Positions 33,764-46,309 are shown, numbered from the stretch's first letter. The stretch: 64,000 bases of DNA from Paragorgia papillata (GCA_035771165.1 JAWNZC010000322.1:10119001-10183000); one strand, 5' to 3'. Numbers and translations: made by a program. The notes: a model not told the origin generated them from the sequence alone.

Positions 33764-35990
33764 TCATGATGTATTTACCACAACCTTTTTTATTCCCTTG
33801 GCCGTTTTACCGTTCTTTCCGTTGTCTAAAATGTAGCTGTACATCTTACTTCTCAGTCCGATGAACTCAACGATAGGAACACCAGCTGTCTCATCCTTCA
33901 TTTTACCTATCACTTTTTTGTTGTTGGTAAAATGATATGGATGATCTGCTGGATAGTCTGAGTTGTCGAACTTGTCTTTGTCAGCGTAGAAGTCCTTATA
34001 GATGTCATCAGCCTGGATTTCATAACAGAGAGAGTCCGTATAGATCTGTGAACAACAACTTGGCTTTATCACCATATTTCTTTTTGATGTCTTTATAGTG
34101 AAAGTCATACATCAGAGTTTTCGAGAGGTCCAGAATACACATCCCTACATAAGATGGTCTGTTTAATGTTAACAGTGTCTTGCTCTTGTGTCTTGCTCTT
34201 CTTTACTGAGATTCTCCATGGTCTTTCCGAAGACGCTGTTATTAGCCAGCTTGAAAAAGTCTTTCTCAAATGTGTTCCTAGCCAAAGTTATCTTTTGTGT
34301 ACTAAAGTCAATGTACTGCTTTAACCAAGGAGGTTGATGGAATTTGACCTGAAACTTCTCTGGCGCTAGTGGATATTCATTGTGAAGGTGGAGCTCTGTA
34401 GGGTATTCGAGGTCAACCTCTAGTATCAACCCCTTTTTGCTATCATATCATGGTACTTATTTAGGTCTAGACTGCTGATTTCATCCTCTGTTATCCATTC
34501 AAAACCACCAGTTGGCAGGCTCTGGACCATAGCATAGCCATACAAGTTGTTTGCGTCTAAGTACATCAGGTATTTAGTGGCTTGTTCTTTCACATAGTCA
34601 TGCATAAGCTTATTGTTCACCTTACCGTACCTGTGCATGATACTGCTTATCCCACCACGCATGCCTTTTTCAATGAACTGGAACATGTCAATGTCTGCAC
34701 TCATTAACTCCAGCTCTATATTTTTGTCATCCTAAGCATTGCATCCCAGCTTAGCCCAGAAAGTGTAAAGTAGTGGCATGGATCTACCGTGTAGTTTTCC
34801 ATGCGGGCCTTCCTGTTTCAAAATACGTCTGCTAACAGTAGCACGTCAGATTTTCGGTATAAATCATGGCACTGACCCATGTTCTTCAGGTTGAATACAC
34901 TCCAGACTTTTTCTGCGTGCTCGCTGTTGAGAATGATGTAGAACTCCTCTTTTGGTGGTAGCTTGTTGGTGAACTTTTTGAAGCTGTCCATGTAGTCATA
35001 CGGGTAGACTCCTTTCTTTGTCATAAGCTTAAGTTCATCGATCACGGAACTCTTCACCTGTATCTTGAAATGCTTCCTCAGGGAAGTTACCAATGAGTTT
35101 ATCCAAGCTTGAACCCATAAACTGGAAGCTGTCTATAAATACGAGGTGTTTCCCAAGCATAAATGCCATGTACTTTTCCATATTAGTTTGAATTACGTTG
35201 ATTTCCATTCCAAATTTACCAATTTCCTGCATAATAAAGTGGCTATCATAACCTTTCAGATTGTGGAATATTACTGGCAATAATATAATCAATATTATCG
35301 GTATAATATTGAATATTACTGGTAATAATATTATCAATATTATCAGTTAGTCTAAATGACCTGTTGTTACACACTTTGATGGGCTGACCCTCGGTACTTA
35401 CCTGTGATGTGGCAATGGTCTCTAACCATGATATATGCACCTTTGACGTACCGCTTGTTGCATATGTGGCAGCATTTAGCTTTATTGAAGCTTCTGATGT
35501 TCTTTTCAGTCATTACCAGGGGCTTTCTAAAGTGCTTCGTTTTGGTATTCTCACACCATTTAACCTCATCCAGCATCTTTTCCATCAGTGAACTTATGTA
35601 TTGCATCTTTGCCACGGTATGTCCTAACTGGTTTGCTGTACTTATCGTCATAGCAGGAGACGACCTTATAACCGTAGCTACAAGCTGTATGTTTCTGGTA
35701 GCCTTGTTTGTATGACTTTTCATCATCGGTTGACAGCCGCTAGTATTCTCTGTGATAGCTTCAAAATCCACATATTTTACGAATGGTGCTGTAACTGCTT
35801 ATGAAAGTTGTCGAATTTAAGTTTTGACCCTTCATTAAGCATTTTAATAGGCTGTGCACCATTTACCAAAATGCAGTTCTGCTTATGGTTCTCTAATGCA
35901 CTTTCCAATCGGAAGCACTAGAGACAGTACATGCAGAAGTGTTTCTTTTCTTTGTGCTCTGTTTGGTTATACATGAAGCTGTTGAAGTCT
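33764..35990 (-). pseudogene. Protein-primed-type DNA polymerase B (Polinton/Maverick-like), broken
   Basis: In minus order: a C2H2-like finger (HFCMYCLQCF), DFEAI (exonuclease motif I), an HNH-like zinc module (CCHICNKRY, VRDHCHITGKYRGSAH), HNLKGYDSHFI (exonuclease II region), MYLDANNLYGYAM (polymerase motif A), LANNSVFGKTMEN (motif B) and YTDSL (motif C, degraded). Several stops and shifts split it into at least six frames, and an AT-rich tandem insertion interrupts it near 35275-35350. Dead. Such polymerases replicate Polinton/Maverick and related virus-like elements. No capsid, integrase or terminal repeats were found. Confidence 0.8.
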
Positions 35991-36011
35991 TTGATTAGAA
36001 CATAATATACA

Positions 36012-36152
36012 CTTGTTGACTAGCGCCGAGGGAAACATCGAGTTTTACGGACCCGAAGGCTTCAATGTCACCCGAGGGCTTTAGCACGAGGGTGGCATTG
36101 AACCCTGAGGGACCGTAAAACTCGATGTTTCTCGAGGCAAAATTCAACAAGC
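36012..36152. repeat. Palindrome with GAGGGAAACATCGAG arms
   Basis: GAGGGAAACATCGAGTTTTA pairs with TAAAACTCGATGTTTCTCGA. It abuts the truncated polymerase. Related GAGGGAAACA strings occur at 36507-36560. An outer pair, ATACCAAAGACTTTT at 36162 and AAAGTCTTTGGTATA at 36650, suggests a second enclosing repeat. Confidence 0.7.
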
Positions 36153-37059
36153 GTTTTGTTATATACCAAAGACTTTTAAAATACAAAATACCAAGTTGAC
36201 TCGAAACTTGCACAAGGCAAAAAGACTTATACCAAAACACTTTGACTTGGTCTTCGTCATTTTAATTCAACTAAACAAATACACCAGAGTGAACAAATAC
36301 AAAGAACAGCTTTAAATTTCTCCAGGTTTTTTCAGACCTTCTTTAAAGATATGTATAGATATTCTTTCCTTTGGAAAATTGGCTATTGCGTGCCAAACAA
36401 GCTCGAAACAAGCTCTTGTTTTCAAAATGCCCGAAGAGTCCAAAGTGCTTGATCTGATGCAATAATCGTGTATTCACGTGAACAACGCATGATTAAAGCG
36501 ACGTCAGAGGGAAACATTGCACTGTTTCCCTCTTCGTTGTTGCGTCTGAGGGAAACAATGGAATTTTTCCCTTGGCAGAAAGAAACATTGAGTTTGTTGA
36601 ACAACACGTGACCATGATTTGACCAATAGGATTTCATCTTTGGCAAACAAAAGTCTTTGGTATATAACAATAGGGACCTTAAGCAAGCTAGGACGACGAC
36701 GGCAATTAAGTTACTGCATTTAAAAGAAACCATGGAATCAGGACATCGTATATTGTATGCTTTATGTATTTTGTAAGACCCTTAAAAAGCAGCCATAGCT
36801 TCGACAACGAGACGTATGATAGATTAACGCCTAAGTAAACTAACAACTTTTGCCGTTCTTGCCACAACGTTGTCTTGAAAACGTGAAAACGCTTCAGTTG
36901 ACGTGGTATGTGCAACGAGGACGGTGTTGGGATTACTCTTGGGACTGCAAATTATTCAACGCTTTGTTTTGGTTGAAAAATACCATTGTACTTGGGTCGT
37001 CGTCGTGACGTTCGCGTTGTGATTGCTTAAGGTCCCTATAACTACTTATTGACCGAACA

Positions 37060-37500
37060 TTGATTGTTAGTATAAATACATAGGTGATTATTGAAAATTG
37101 CGCATGCTGATTGGTCGAGCTACACACGTAAAAATCTCACAGCTTGTCAACAGGATGTGTTCGCAACTGGTCCGTAGCAAGGCTGTTAACAGGTTGTAAC
37201 AATGCTGTTCATTCAAGAAGCTGCTACAACCTTGTTAGCATCAACCTGTTAACAACTTGTTGAGTGCAGAGCGGTAACAGGTTGTTGAACAACTTGTCAT
37301 CAGTCTGTTGGAGTTATCAGCCTTGTTACAAGTTGTCAACAACCTGCTACAGACATGTTAACAAGACTGGGACAGCCAGTGCGAACACATGACGGTGACA
37401 GCCTGTTGAACAGCCTTGTAACAACTTGCTTGCAGGTCTGTAACAGCTTGCGCGTTTTTACGTGTGTACCTCGGATTATTTCGCGATAATCACCTACAGC
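37060..37500. mobile_element. Nested MITE with internal CAACCTGTTA-type repeats
   Basis: Outer ends ATAGGTGATTATT and AATAATCACCTA-like; inner ends ACACACGTAAAAATCTC and GCGTTTTTACGTGTGT. Between them, degenerate units such as CAACCTGTTAACAACTTGTT and ACAGCCTGTTGAACAGCC repeat in both orientations. No coding potential. Confidence 0.65.
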
Positions 37501-38104
37501 GTTTCTTAAAAATAGGCACGCGCTAGCGTGCATGTGTCTACTGCATATATCATCATGACATCATTATATCAACAAATCTTTTCATGAAATGACGATTATA
37601 CTAATCCTTTCCCCAACCAAAGAAATTAATGAACAATAAAAGTAACCCTAATCCGAACCTTGACCCGAAAATCAGAAAAAATAAATGACAAAATGGTGCC
37701 ATGTCAGTTTGACAGATGGAAACTAGTATTTACCATAGTGGAACATAGTCATCATAGCTAGAATCTTTGGGTCACATCTTCGGAACCAATCAAAGCCCTG
37801 AAAATTCCTGATTCGAGAATGGCCGTTTGCTGTCTTTCACTGTATTCGTGATATAAATGTTTTTCACAAGACTTTTTACCGGTGAGTATTTTAGGATTTT
37901 TAGGTTTAGTTTTTCTAAGTTAACCATTTGTTGCATGACCCCTTTATCCTCGATGGATTTTGATGCCATTTGGTATTTGTTTGGGGTCCAATTGGAGGAA
38001 AAATAGTCAAATTTTGCCAACTTCTACTAACTAGGGTGGGGCCTGGTTACAATTGTGACCCCCATGCATGCCCAGAACACCAGTGGCCAAAAATAGAGGC
38101 GAAT
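37501..38104. other. No gene recognised
   Basis: AT-rich intergenic sequence between RTK-A and RTK-B. Short open stretches only. Confidence 0.5.
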
Positions 38105-39120
38105 TGAATAAATGGTTTATTTGCCAAAACCAAACTATTTACAAAATAAAGAAAAATACAAGTTGGTGAGGAGACCTCAAGAGGCTAAAGCTTGTGTAAA
38201 GGTCACCTCGTTCACAGAATTAAAGTTCAAATAATTAGATATCTAAAGTAAATTGAAAAGAATTGTTTAAAAAATTGTTTGTGGACATGTTCGAAGGAAG
38301 GAATTTTTGAGGAGACCTTGAAAACCAAGTTTGTGCTAAGAGACCTCCTCATTTACAACAGAGTACAGTTTACCATAACAATTAACATTGTTACACAGCT
38401 AGCTCTGATGTTATGACCATGTTCAACTATATTCAAATATAATAATTAAATAGGTAATCACATAATTGTTTCTCAAAAGAAGAGATAGTGTTTATAGCAG
38501 TAATATATAATGGTAAGGAATTACAAATATAGAGGCAAAAACAGCAAAGTTAAAAGCAAAATTACATTATTTACAAACAGAACGAAAATAACAGAACAGT
38601 ACTTAGCTATATTACATTGGTAGTTTCGGTATTTACATAGATATAGAGAAAATCTTAGTTTGTATCAACATAAGTAGCAATTTTTCGTTTAAAGCTTGAA
38701 AAGGATTTACTATCTCTTAAGTTTGATGGTAGGGAATTCCATATTGAGGCACCATCAAACATAAGACTTTTTTTCATATTGTTTGTTCGTGGTTGTGGCA
38801 AACACACTCACTTTAGAAGAACTGTCACGAAGATTGTGACTTAAGACGTCTTGCCTGAAAGTAAATAGTTTGTTCAGACATTCTGGCCCCATACTGTTTA
38901 ATATCTTAAACATGATTTTAGCTTTTGCCTTTTCCCCATTTAAAGCAGTTTCTTGGCTTACTTCATTGGGTAAATCTGCTATAATACGAGCTGCCCTGTT
39001 GTGAAGTTTTTGTAAACGTGTAGACTGGGTTTCACCAAACACACTCCAAACTTCACAACAGTAATTAAAGTATGGTTGTATTATAGCATTATATACTGAT
39101 AAAAGTGTTTTCCTGTCAAC
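38105..39120 (-). pseudogene. CR1/L2-like RT C-terminus with 3' UTR
   Basis: The C-terminal RT region reads YCCEVWSVFGETQSTRLQKL, HNRAARIIADLPNEVS, FKILNSMGPECLNKLF and DGASIWNSLPSNLRDSKSF, ending with a stop near 38660. The 3' UTR extends to about 38105, ending in CAAATAAACCATTTATT-like sequence. It is 5'-truncated and abuts the TTAA palindrome. Confidence 0.78.
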
Positions 39121-39156
39121 AAATTATTTTATTCTTTTATATCTATCTGCGTTACT

Positions 39157-41993
39157 TTAAAGTGCCTATCTCATGGTTGAGGATTTTACATATTTAGGAT
39201 ATTTGGAACATTTTAAGAAGATTTGTAATATATCTTCTTTTCCTAAAATTTCATCTTCATGGACTTTTTTGCTGTTAAAGTTGGCGATTTTGACGATGGC
39301 CGTGAAATTTTTTTACTGGGTTCTAGTCGCCGGAAGTGACGTAGAAGCAGGGAGACCTTCTCAGACAGTAACAGTGTTTACATCGGGAGTTTACGGTTCA
39401 CCTTGGATTTTCTTGGCTTTATTCAGGTTATTTTGTCGGAAATTCTTTTAAAAATTATGCCAAACAGGTGCGTAGTGTTTTTACTCTCGAATGAACCCAA
39501 TTGATATGCTAGAATAGCGCTGTATGCCATTTCTTTTTTTGCGACAATAACGATGTACAATCCCGATTCCCGACTCACTGGAGGCGAATAAAAGGATAGC
39601 TTCGGGAAACGCCGATTTGTCAAGGATAAAGATGCGAAATGAACGCCGACATCTACTTCCATGACCTGTTCGTTGTTCGAAGTAGTTTGGTACTAAGACG
39701 ATTCACAGCAGTTTATCACGAGGAAAACCCGTCGGTGTGGCGATTACAAAACGACAACAATAGAGCGTGTTTTTCCGGAAAGTGACAAGAACTTGTGCAT
39801 GTCATCAGTCTCATATTTCTTTTTATCGAATTCGATCTTCGATCAAGAATATATCGAAATATACTTGACTTGGTAATGTCGTCTACCTCTGGTTCTAATG
39901 CTGATAGCCAAAATGACTAGACTAGGAGGTAAACATTCCGGGATACGTAATCGAGATCGAAGACGAAGTAAAACTGTCTAGGCCATTTATACCTGAAGAC
40001 GAATCATCAGAATGCATTGTCAAGCCATATGAAGACGAGCTTAGGATGAAATGCGACTTGAAAAATATATTCTACGATGGCTATAAATTCGCTTTGCGGG
40101 GCACAATAAGGTGAACGATTTGTAAGTTATGAAAGTTTGCTTTATCAGTGAATTTATGTTTACGTTTTGTCGAATGTTGTATATACTGGCATGCCATATT
40201 TGCAATTGGCCATATTTGCTAAAACAAAATTGTATGTCAAAGCCAAATGATTCGCATGTTTATATTTGTTATATATCTGGTCACTGCGTCTAGCGGGCTG
40301 CAAATATCGAAGAATTGACGAGGCAAAGTATAAAATAGAAGATGTAGAAAGCAGGTAGATACTGTCAGTATTGATTAATAGAATACCCGTTCGCTTTCCG
40401 ATTTCCACTTGCGAATAAGCCAGCTGCGCACAATTCACCTAGGCTAATAGAATTGCTTCGTTCTTCAAAATTGCCACAATTCAGTGCTCGTCCAATTCGA
40501 TAAACAACAACAATTGTGCGATTTCATCTTCAAACTTGAAGAAATTGACTCTGTATGTTACTGTCGCCTGCAAGTTCAAATTTCAAAAGTGGATGCAAGT
40601 ATTCCATTATTCTATAATCAACAGACAGTTCCTTAGTTCCTACCTGTTTTCTGTACTGATCTTTTATTTGATACTTTATCTTGTCAATTTTTCGATGTAA
40701 GTGTCCCGCTAGACGCAGTGACCACATTTCCAGGCAAACAAGTGTAAAGAACTTGATCACTGTTATTATAAACCATTTCAATGCAAGCTTTGATTTACTG
40801 ACATTCCTTCGCATTCCCATTAAGCAGTTCAGTGTCAGAGTAATATCAATAGAATTAAACATGCGAATCATGCATATGGCTTTGACAGCATACAATTTTG
40901 TTTTAGCAAAAGCGTGAAAACAACATTGCAGATAAAACGTAAACATAAATTCACTGATCACTTACCAATCATTTATCTTATCGTGCCCCTCAAAAGCGAA
41001 TTTGTAGCCGTCGTACTAAAGACCTTTTTCAGGTCGCATTTGCTCATTATGATTTACGATCCAAATTTCATCCGCAACCGACTCGTCTTCATACGGCTTG
41101 ACAATGCATTCAGATGATTCGTCTTCAGGTATGGCCGCACTGCACTGGAAGACAGTTTTACTTCGTCTTCGATCTCGATTACGTATCCCGGAATGTTTAC
41201 ATCCTAGTCTAGTCATTTTAGCTATCAGTGTTAGAACCAGAGGTAGACGACATTACCAAGTCAAGTATATTTCGATATATTCTTGATCAAAGATCGAACG
41301 CAAACAATACTTCGATAAAAAGAAATATGAGACTGATGATATGCACAAGTTCTTGTCACTTCCCCACGCTCTATTGTTGTCGTTTTGTAATCGCCACACC
41401 GACGGGTTTTCCTCGTGATAAACTGCTGTGAATCGTCTTAGTACTAAATATTCCCGTTGAAACTACTTCGAACGACGAACAGATCACAGAAGTAGATGTC
41501 GGCGTTCATTTCACACCTTTATCCTTGACAATTCAGCGTTCCTTTCACCCGAAGCTATCCTTCTTTTATTCGCCTTCCGTGAGTCGGGATTGTACATCGT
41601 TATTGTCCAAAAAAAATGAATGGCATACAGCGCTATTCTAGCATATCAATTGGGTTCCTTCGAGAATAAAAACACTACGCACCTGTTTGGCATAGTTTTT
41701 AAAAGAATTTCCGACAAAATAACCTGAATAAAGCCAAGAAAATCCAAGATGAACCGTAAACTCCCGATGTAAACACTGTTGCTGTCTGAGAAGGTCTCCC
41801 TGCTTCTACGTCACTTCCGGCAACTAGAACCCAGTAAAATTTTTTCACGGCCATCGTCAAAATCGCCAACTTTAACAGCAAAAAAGTCCATGAAGATGAA
41901 ATTTTAGGAAAAGAAGATATATTACAAATCGTCTTAAAATGTTCCAAATATCCTAAATATGTAAAATCCCCAACCATGAGATAGGCACTTTAA
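39157..41993. mobile_element. 2.8-kb palindromic element flanked by TTAA
   Basis: The element runs 39161-41989, from AGTGCCTATCTCATGGTTG to CAACCATGAGATAGGCACT, with TTAA on both sides. The two halves are inverted copies for nearly the whole length (centre about 40560), with scattered indels, e.g. a block near 41130-41150 present only in the right arm. A TTAA duplication suggests piggyBac-type mobilisation. An open acidic frame lies in both arms (see findings). Confidence 0.85.
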
Positions 41994-42453
41994 GTTTTTG
42001 GCTTGTATATTTTCTATAGCATGTTTATAACTTTGTTACATGCTGATATTTTTTATATGAATGTTGTGAAATACTTTTATTATTAAACTCTGAAAGCGAA
42101 TAAACAGACTCACCTTCTCCTCGTTCATGCCACCATCTTGGAAAAGCTTGATTCCGTTTCTATATATCTCCACGTAAATAGCGCCTGAGTCGCCTGACCG
42201 AACTCTTGGTTAGTGCGAACACAACGGCTCCGATAAACAAAAAAGAATTAATACTTTATCGTGCACGGTTTTGAGCAAACGAACAAAATACGTTTGACGA
42301 CCTCAACACCTCGTGAGCAAAACAAAATGGTGACATTTCGGGCCAGTTTCGGCGAACTTTCGTCACGTTCCGTTCGTTTGTGACGTAGTGATACAAGCAA
42401 ACTCAACAGCTCATAGCATAGTGTGCTACTGCGCATGCGCAGTAGACACAAAA

Positions 42454-43927
42454 ATGGCGGCAAGCTGTTTTGTAGAGGTAACAGATGAGGAAATAAACAA
42501 TTTCAAAGAAAAGGCTATACCAAAAAGCACGAAAGAAGCAACGAAATTTGGTCTAAAATTGTTTCAAGGTAAGTAACTACGTTGCAGAATGCTGGTGAAC
42601 TCTATTTTGTTTAAAAACATCATTTTATCAACGCGAAAAGTCAAATACGCTACAAATCGTCTACACATTGTTTACAATTGTCAAAAATATCTTTTTCACA
42701 ACAGAGTGGTTTCAACAACAGTCAGAATTTACTACTGAGTTCGAAGAGATGAATGTTGTAGAAATGAATAAGTGCTTGTCCAAATTCTACGTCTCCATAA
42801 GAAAAAATGACGGGAATTGTTATAAAAAAGCAACGTTGTTGTCGATAAGGGCTCTCTGGATAGGCAACTTAAGTCGCCGCAATACAACAAGAAATTCAGC
42901 ATTTGCGACAACAACATGTTCAGTGAATCTAACAAAACACTGAATTCTTACCTTAAGCATCTTTGCAGTACTGGGAAAATTGCAGGGACTATCCACAAGA
43001 CGCCATTGACAAGTGAAACAATTCAAAAGTTGTACGAGAAAGGCGAACTAGCACAAGCAACAACACACGACCCTCGCGCTTTGCTCCAAACTGCATGTTT
43101 TTTTTATTTCGCTGTATTTCGGCAAAAGAGGAAGAGAAAACCAGGCTCTCATGAAGAAATCAATGCTTCGTCTAGTAACGACGGCCAATGGCGAAGAATA
43201 TTTCGAGTTAAATAAGAAGGAGGCAGCAACCGTCCTCACGAGCAAAAACCATCCTGGAGGACTTGAAGCTACCAAAGATCACTCAGACGGCAAAATGTTT
43301 TCCAGGCCAGGTTCACCGCGTTGTCCAATAGCTTTGATAAAGGCATATCCTTCGCATCTTAATCCAGAAAATGATGCTCTTTTCCAGAGACCAAAATAAT
43401 TGTCCAGCAAGTTTAGTACCGAGACCTGCATAGTGTGGTATAGTGCTCGAAAGCTTGGTCACAACACTCTCGAGAATATGTTGAAAATCATCACCACCAG
43501 AGCAGAAATCTCTCCATATCTCACAAACCACTCGCTGAGGGCTACAACCGTAACAGTTCTGTCGTCAAATAACATCGAGACGCGTAAAATCAAAGCGATT
43601 ACAGGCCATCGAAGTGACACAAGCGTTGAGAGCTATTGTGAGCGGCCAACACTCAACCAATTCAAATATATGTCGAAGGCCCTTTATTCTTATGTCGAAG
43701 GCGATGAAATCTCACAGCCTCAGCTTGATTATATTAGTCCTCCTGCTGCCACTTTGTCCAGACCACAAAACGCCTTAGTTTCAGCTTCTTCTGGCCAAAG
43801 CTACCTCAGTTCACAACAAGATAATTTTCTGATTGAAAACGGCTGTAATCCTGGAGCTCTTCTGCCATCAGGGACATTTGAAAACTGTTCTTTCACGTTC
43901 AATATTAATATAAACCATGGACGTTGA
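42454..43927 (+). pseudogene. Crypton-like tyrosine recombinase (DUF3504-type), broken
   Basis: Exon 1 begins ATG at 42454 (MAASCFVEVTDEEINNFKEK) and ends FGLKLFQ before GTAAGT. The acceptor CACAACAG at 42705 restores the frame as E-WFQQQSEF. MNVVEMNKCLSKFYVSIRK follows. Shifts near 42850 and 43115 and a TAA at 43397 break the frame. FGKRGRENQ, SLRATTVTVLSSNN (HxxR, with NH before it) and TGHRSDTSVESY (GHR and the nucleophile Tyr) mark the recombinase domain. It ends FTFNININHGR. It cuts and rejoins DNA via a 3'-phosphotyrosine in live relatives. Confidence 0.85.
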
Positions 43928-44159
43928 TTTTTTGCAGACTGTTTGAACGCTCAATATTGCCATGTTTAGCATTGTTTACGAAGAAATTGACAGTTGAGTG
44001 CACTGATCTGGTTGAGTGATTAAAAATGTCTGTTCGACTTCGATCTTCACGCGTGATCGATGGCTGCGTGCGCCTTCATTATCACGCATGCCGCTTTTAA
44101 ATTTATTAAAATATTCTGTTCATTGAAATTCATGTGCATATTTTTATTTTTTTCAAATA

Positions 44160-44320
44160 ATCACCTATGTATTTATACTAAAACAATTATTCACCTCAGG
44201 CTCAGTGATGATATCGGTGAATATCGGTGAATAATAACCTCGACCACGTGAATAATAACCTCGTCCACGGTTATTATTCACCGATATTCACTTCGCCTTC
44301 GGCGAATAATTGTTAATTAG
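44160..44320. repeat. Palindromic MITE remnant with GAATAAT / GGTGAATA motifs
   Basis: CAATTATTCACCTCAGGCTC on the left and TTCGGCGAATAATTGTTAAT on the right, with internal copies of ATATCGGTGAATA and its complement. Shares style with 53730-55255 (AATTAGTCACCTCAG). Confidence 0.6.
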
Positions 44321-44810
44321 TCTCTCATACTGATCATATAGCTTGTCTCTAACCTTTTGTATTCTCCTGTTGTCACTCTCAACCATCTCCATGAATTTAT
44401 CCATCTCAGTAGTCTGATGCACTGGACTGATCACCGGTGCTGGATTGGTCGCATGGATGTCTTTCTTTAGCTCATTGATCTCGTTGTCTTTTTTCTGCAA
44501 CAATTCAGTTAGCTCTTCTATCGGTAAATTACCATAGCTCATTCTATGTTCAAGCATCTTATCGCCCTCACGCGATTCAATTAATTTTTGGTAATCTGAC
44601 TCGAGTTTACTTCTATACTATATTACTTAACTTTTGGCTATCACGTTCTATCTGTTTGATAGCATCATTTATAGACTTTGACGGAACATGGCTTATATTG
44701 GATGGCAAACGTTTACGGCTGTCCACTCTTTGGATTTCGGCTAGGAATTCTTTTTCTAGTTTCTCCAAATGGCGTCCACGAGATTTTCTCGAATAATTTG
44801 AACTTTTCAT
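44288..44810 (-). pseudogene. Unassigned coiled-coil protein, one frameshift
   Basis: Starts MKSSNYSRKSRGRHLEKLEK (44810), continues AIKQIERDSQKL, then a shift near 44625 leads to ESDYQKLIESREGDKMLEHR, LPIEELTELLQKKDNEINEL and RRIQKVRDKLYDQYERLIN. About 170 residues, highly charged and helical. I recognise no family. It might be an accessory gene of the virus-like element whose polymerase lies at 33.8-36.0 kb on the same strand, but 8 kb of other elements intervene. Confidence 0.4.
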
Positions 44811-45037
44811 CGCTCTATTATATAAGGTTATGTTTTATTTTAACGACATATTCTTAAGTGTGTTTGGCTCTTGACATGGAAAAAATATCTGAGATTCTAT
44901 TTATAAATTTCAGATATATTGTTAAAAAAAGATGGTTCATTTAATTGGACAAGTGTTTTTGTGTCTTGAATGGCGATATTTATAGTTGTTAATAATGTAA
45001 TATTCATTAGTCTGGTGCATACGGTTGGCTATCCGTT

Positions 45038-45103
45038 TTACTTCACGTCTATGCTCATCACATGTCCTTTTGGTCTACCTCGTGGTCTCTTAATTTGCTC
45101 CAT
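45038..45103 (-). CDS. Tiny AT-hook-like ORF
   Basis: MEQIKRPRGRPKGHVMSID, 21 codons then TAA. RPRGRPKG is an AT-hook-type minor-groove binding core (GRP flanked by basic residues). It may be the N-terminal remnant of a longer protein. It lies upstream of the coiled-coil ORF on the same strand. Confidence 0.3.
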   Translation of the reverse strand: MEQIKRPRGRPKGHVMSIDVK

Positions 45104-45360
45104 AATATAAGCTATATTATATAAAATTGTATCGTCGTACGTTTAAATAGCTATGGTTCAAATCGAGAATTCAACATTTTAAGGCGGGTTACCTCCGGTG
45201 TACTGAGCACTGTATACCAGAAAATAATGGTCTCTTGGACAGGACGGACATTTCATCCGACAGAACGGACATAATCGGACATAGCGGACAGGACAGAATT
45301 AACGTTTTCCCGTAGTCTACAGTCTAACTAAATAATGCTAACGGTGTGCGTACTGACTGG

Positions 45361-45455
45361 CACTATCTTTTTTATCACATGAGGAGAAAAAAGCAAACAG
45401 AATTACTTTAAAAAAGAATGCTTTTTTTCTCCTCATGTGGTAAAAAAGACAGTAC
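45361..45455. repeat. Hairpin with TCACATGAGGAGAAAAAAGC arms
   Basis: The left arm TTTTTATCACATGAGGAGAA pairs with TTCTCCTCATGTGGTAAAAA. Loop about 40 bp. A small MITE or element end. Confidence 0.7.
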
Positions 45456-45764
45456 AGGCCTGTGTATGCCCAACGAGATTTCCATAAATCGCAAACCGGT
45501 TACAAGAAACTTGTTTTCTTGTTCCATTATCATAAAGTGTCTGGTGCCTTCTTGTTGACTAGTATACAGGTTCGTAAAACGTTACTCAAAAAGGACTCTA
45601 GAAGTGCTATTATATTGCTTCTAGGCTATGTGCATGTAGGCCTATACATGTTTTTTATTAGTGGAGCCAAAAAGCGCAAACAGTTAATTAAGAACTTGTT
45701 TCTTAATTACCATCTATCATAAAGTATCTGGTGCCATCATAAATTATGGACTCCACAGCTTCTT

Positions 45765-46010
45765 ACGTTATCACGATGGTCATAATTCCCAGAAGTTTGG
45801 CAACAACAGATTTATCATGTTGGACTTTTACGCAACATGTCTTGTGCTCCTTCAGGCGAGTTCTGAGTTCCCGTTTCCCCAATGTATACTAAGCCACATT
45901 CACACGGAATGCGATACACCGTACAGGCCTTGATAAGCTATCCACTTCATCTTTATGTGTGAAAAGTGCCTTGAACAATTTTGTTGACTACCGTGAAATA
46001 CCTTCATACC
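45765..46010 (-). pseudogene. Penelope-like GIY-YIG endonuclease fragment, minus copy
   Basis: The reverse complement reads R-I-P-C-E-C-G-L-V-Y-I-G-E-T-G then RLKEHKTC in adjacent frames, the GIY-YIG core (LVYIGETG) with a CEC cysteine motif, as in Penelope-like endonucleases. It mirrors the plus-strand copy at 46310-46640 about a centre near 46115. Short and broken. Confidence 0.65.
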
Positions 46011-46309
46011 AGCACGATTTAGAATCTTTTAAATCTTGTGGGATGCTGGTCCGATGTACGGAAGAGAAACTGAAGTGGTTCTTCTTTGGGGTGGTTCTTC
46101 CGAAAGTGTCATAGAAGCTTCTATGACACCTTCTGTACATCCAGAGCGGAATACTCATCCTCAGGAAGAAGCGCCTGCAGTTTCTCTTCCGTACATTGGA
46201 CCAGCATCCCACAAGATTTAAAGGATTCTAAATTGTGCTGGTATGACGGTATTTCACAGTAGTCAACACAAATTGTTCAAAGTACTTTTCACACATAAAG
46301 ATGAGGTAG

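Noticed and set aside
39173..41977. Matching 92-residue hydrophobic ORFs at both ends as membrane protein genes
   Set aside because: They are palindrome arm sequence starting at the TIR itself; no promoter, splice or family evidence.
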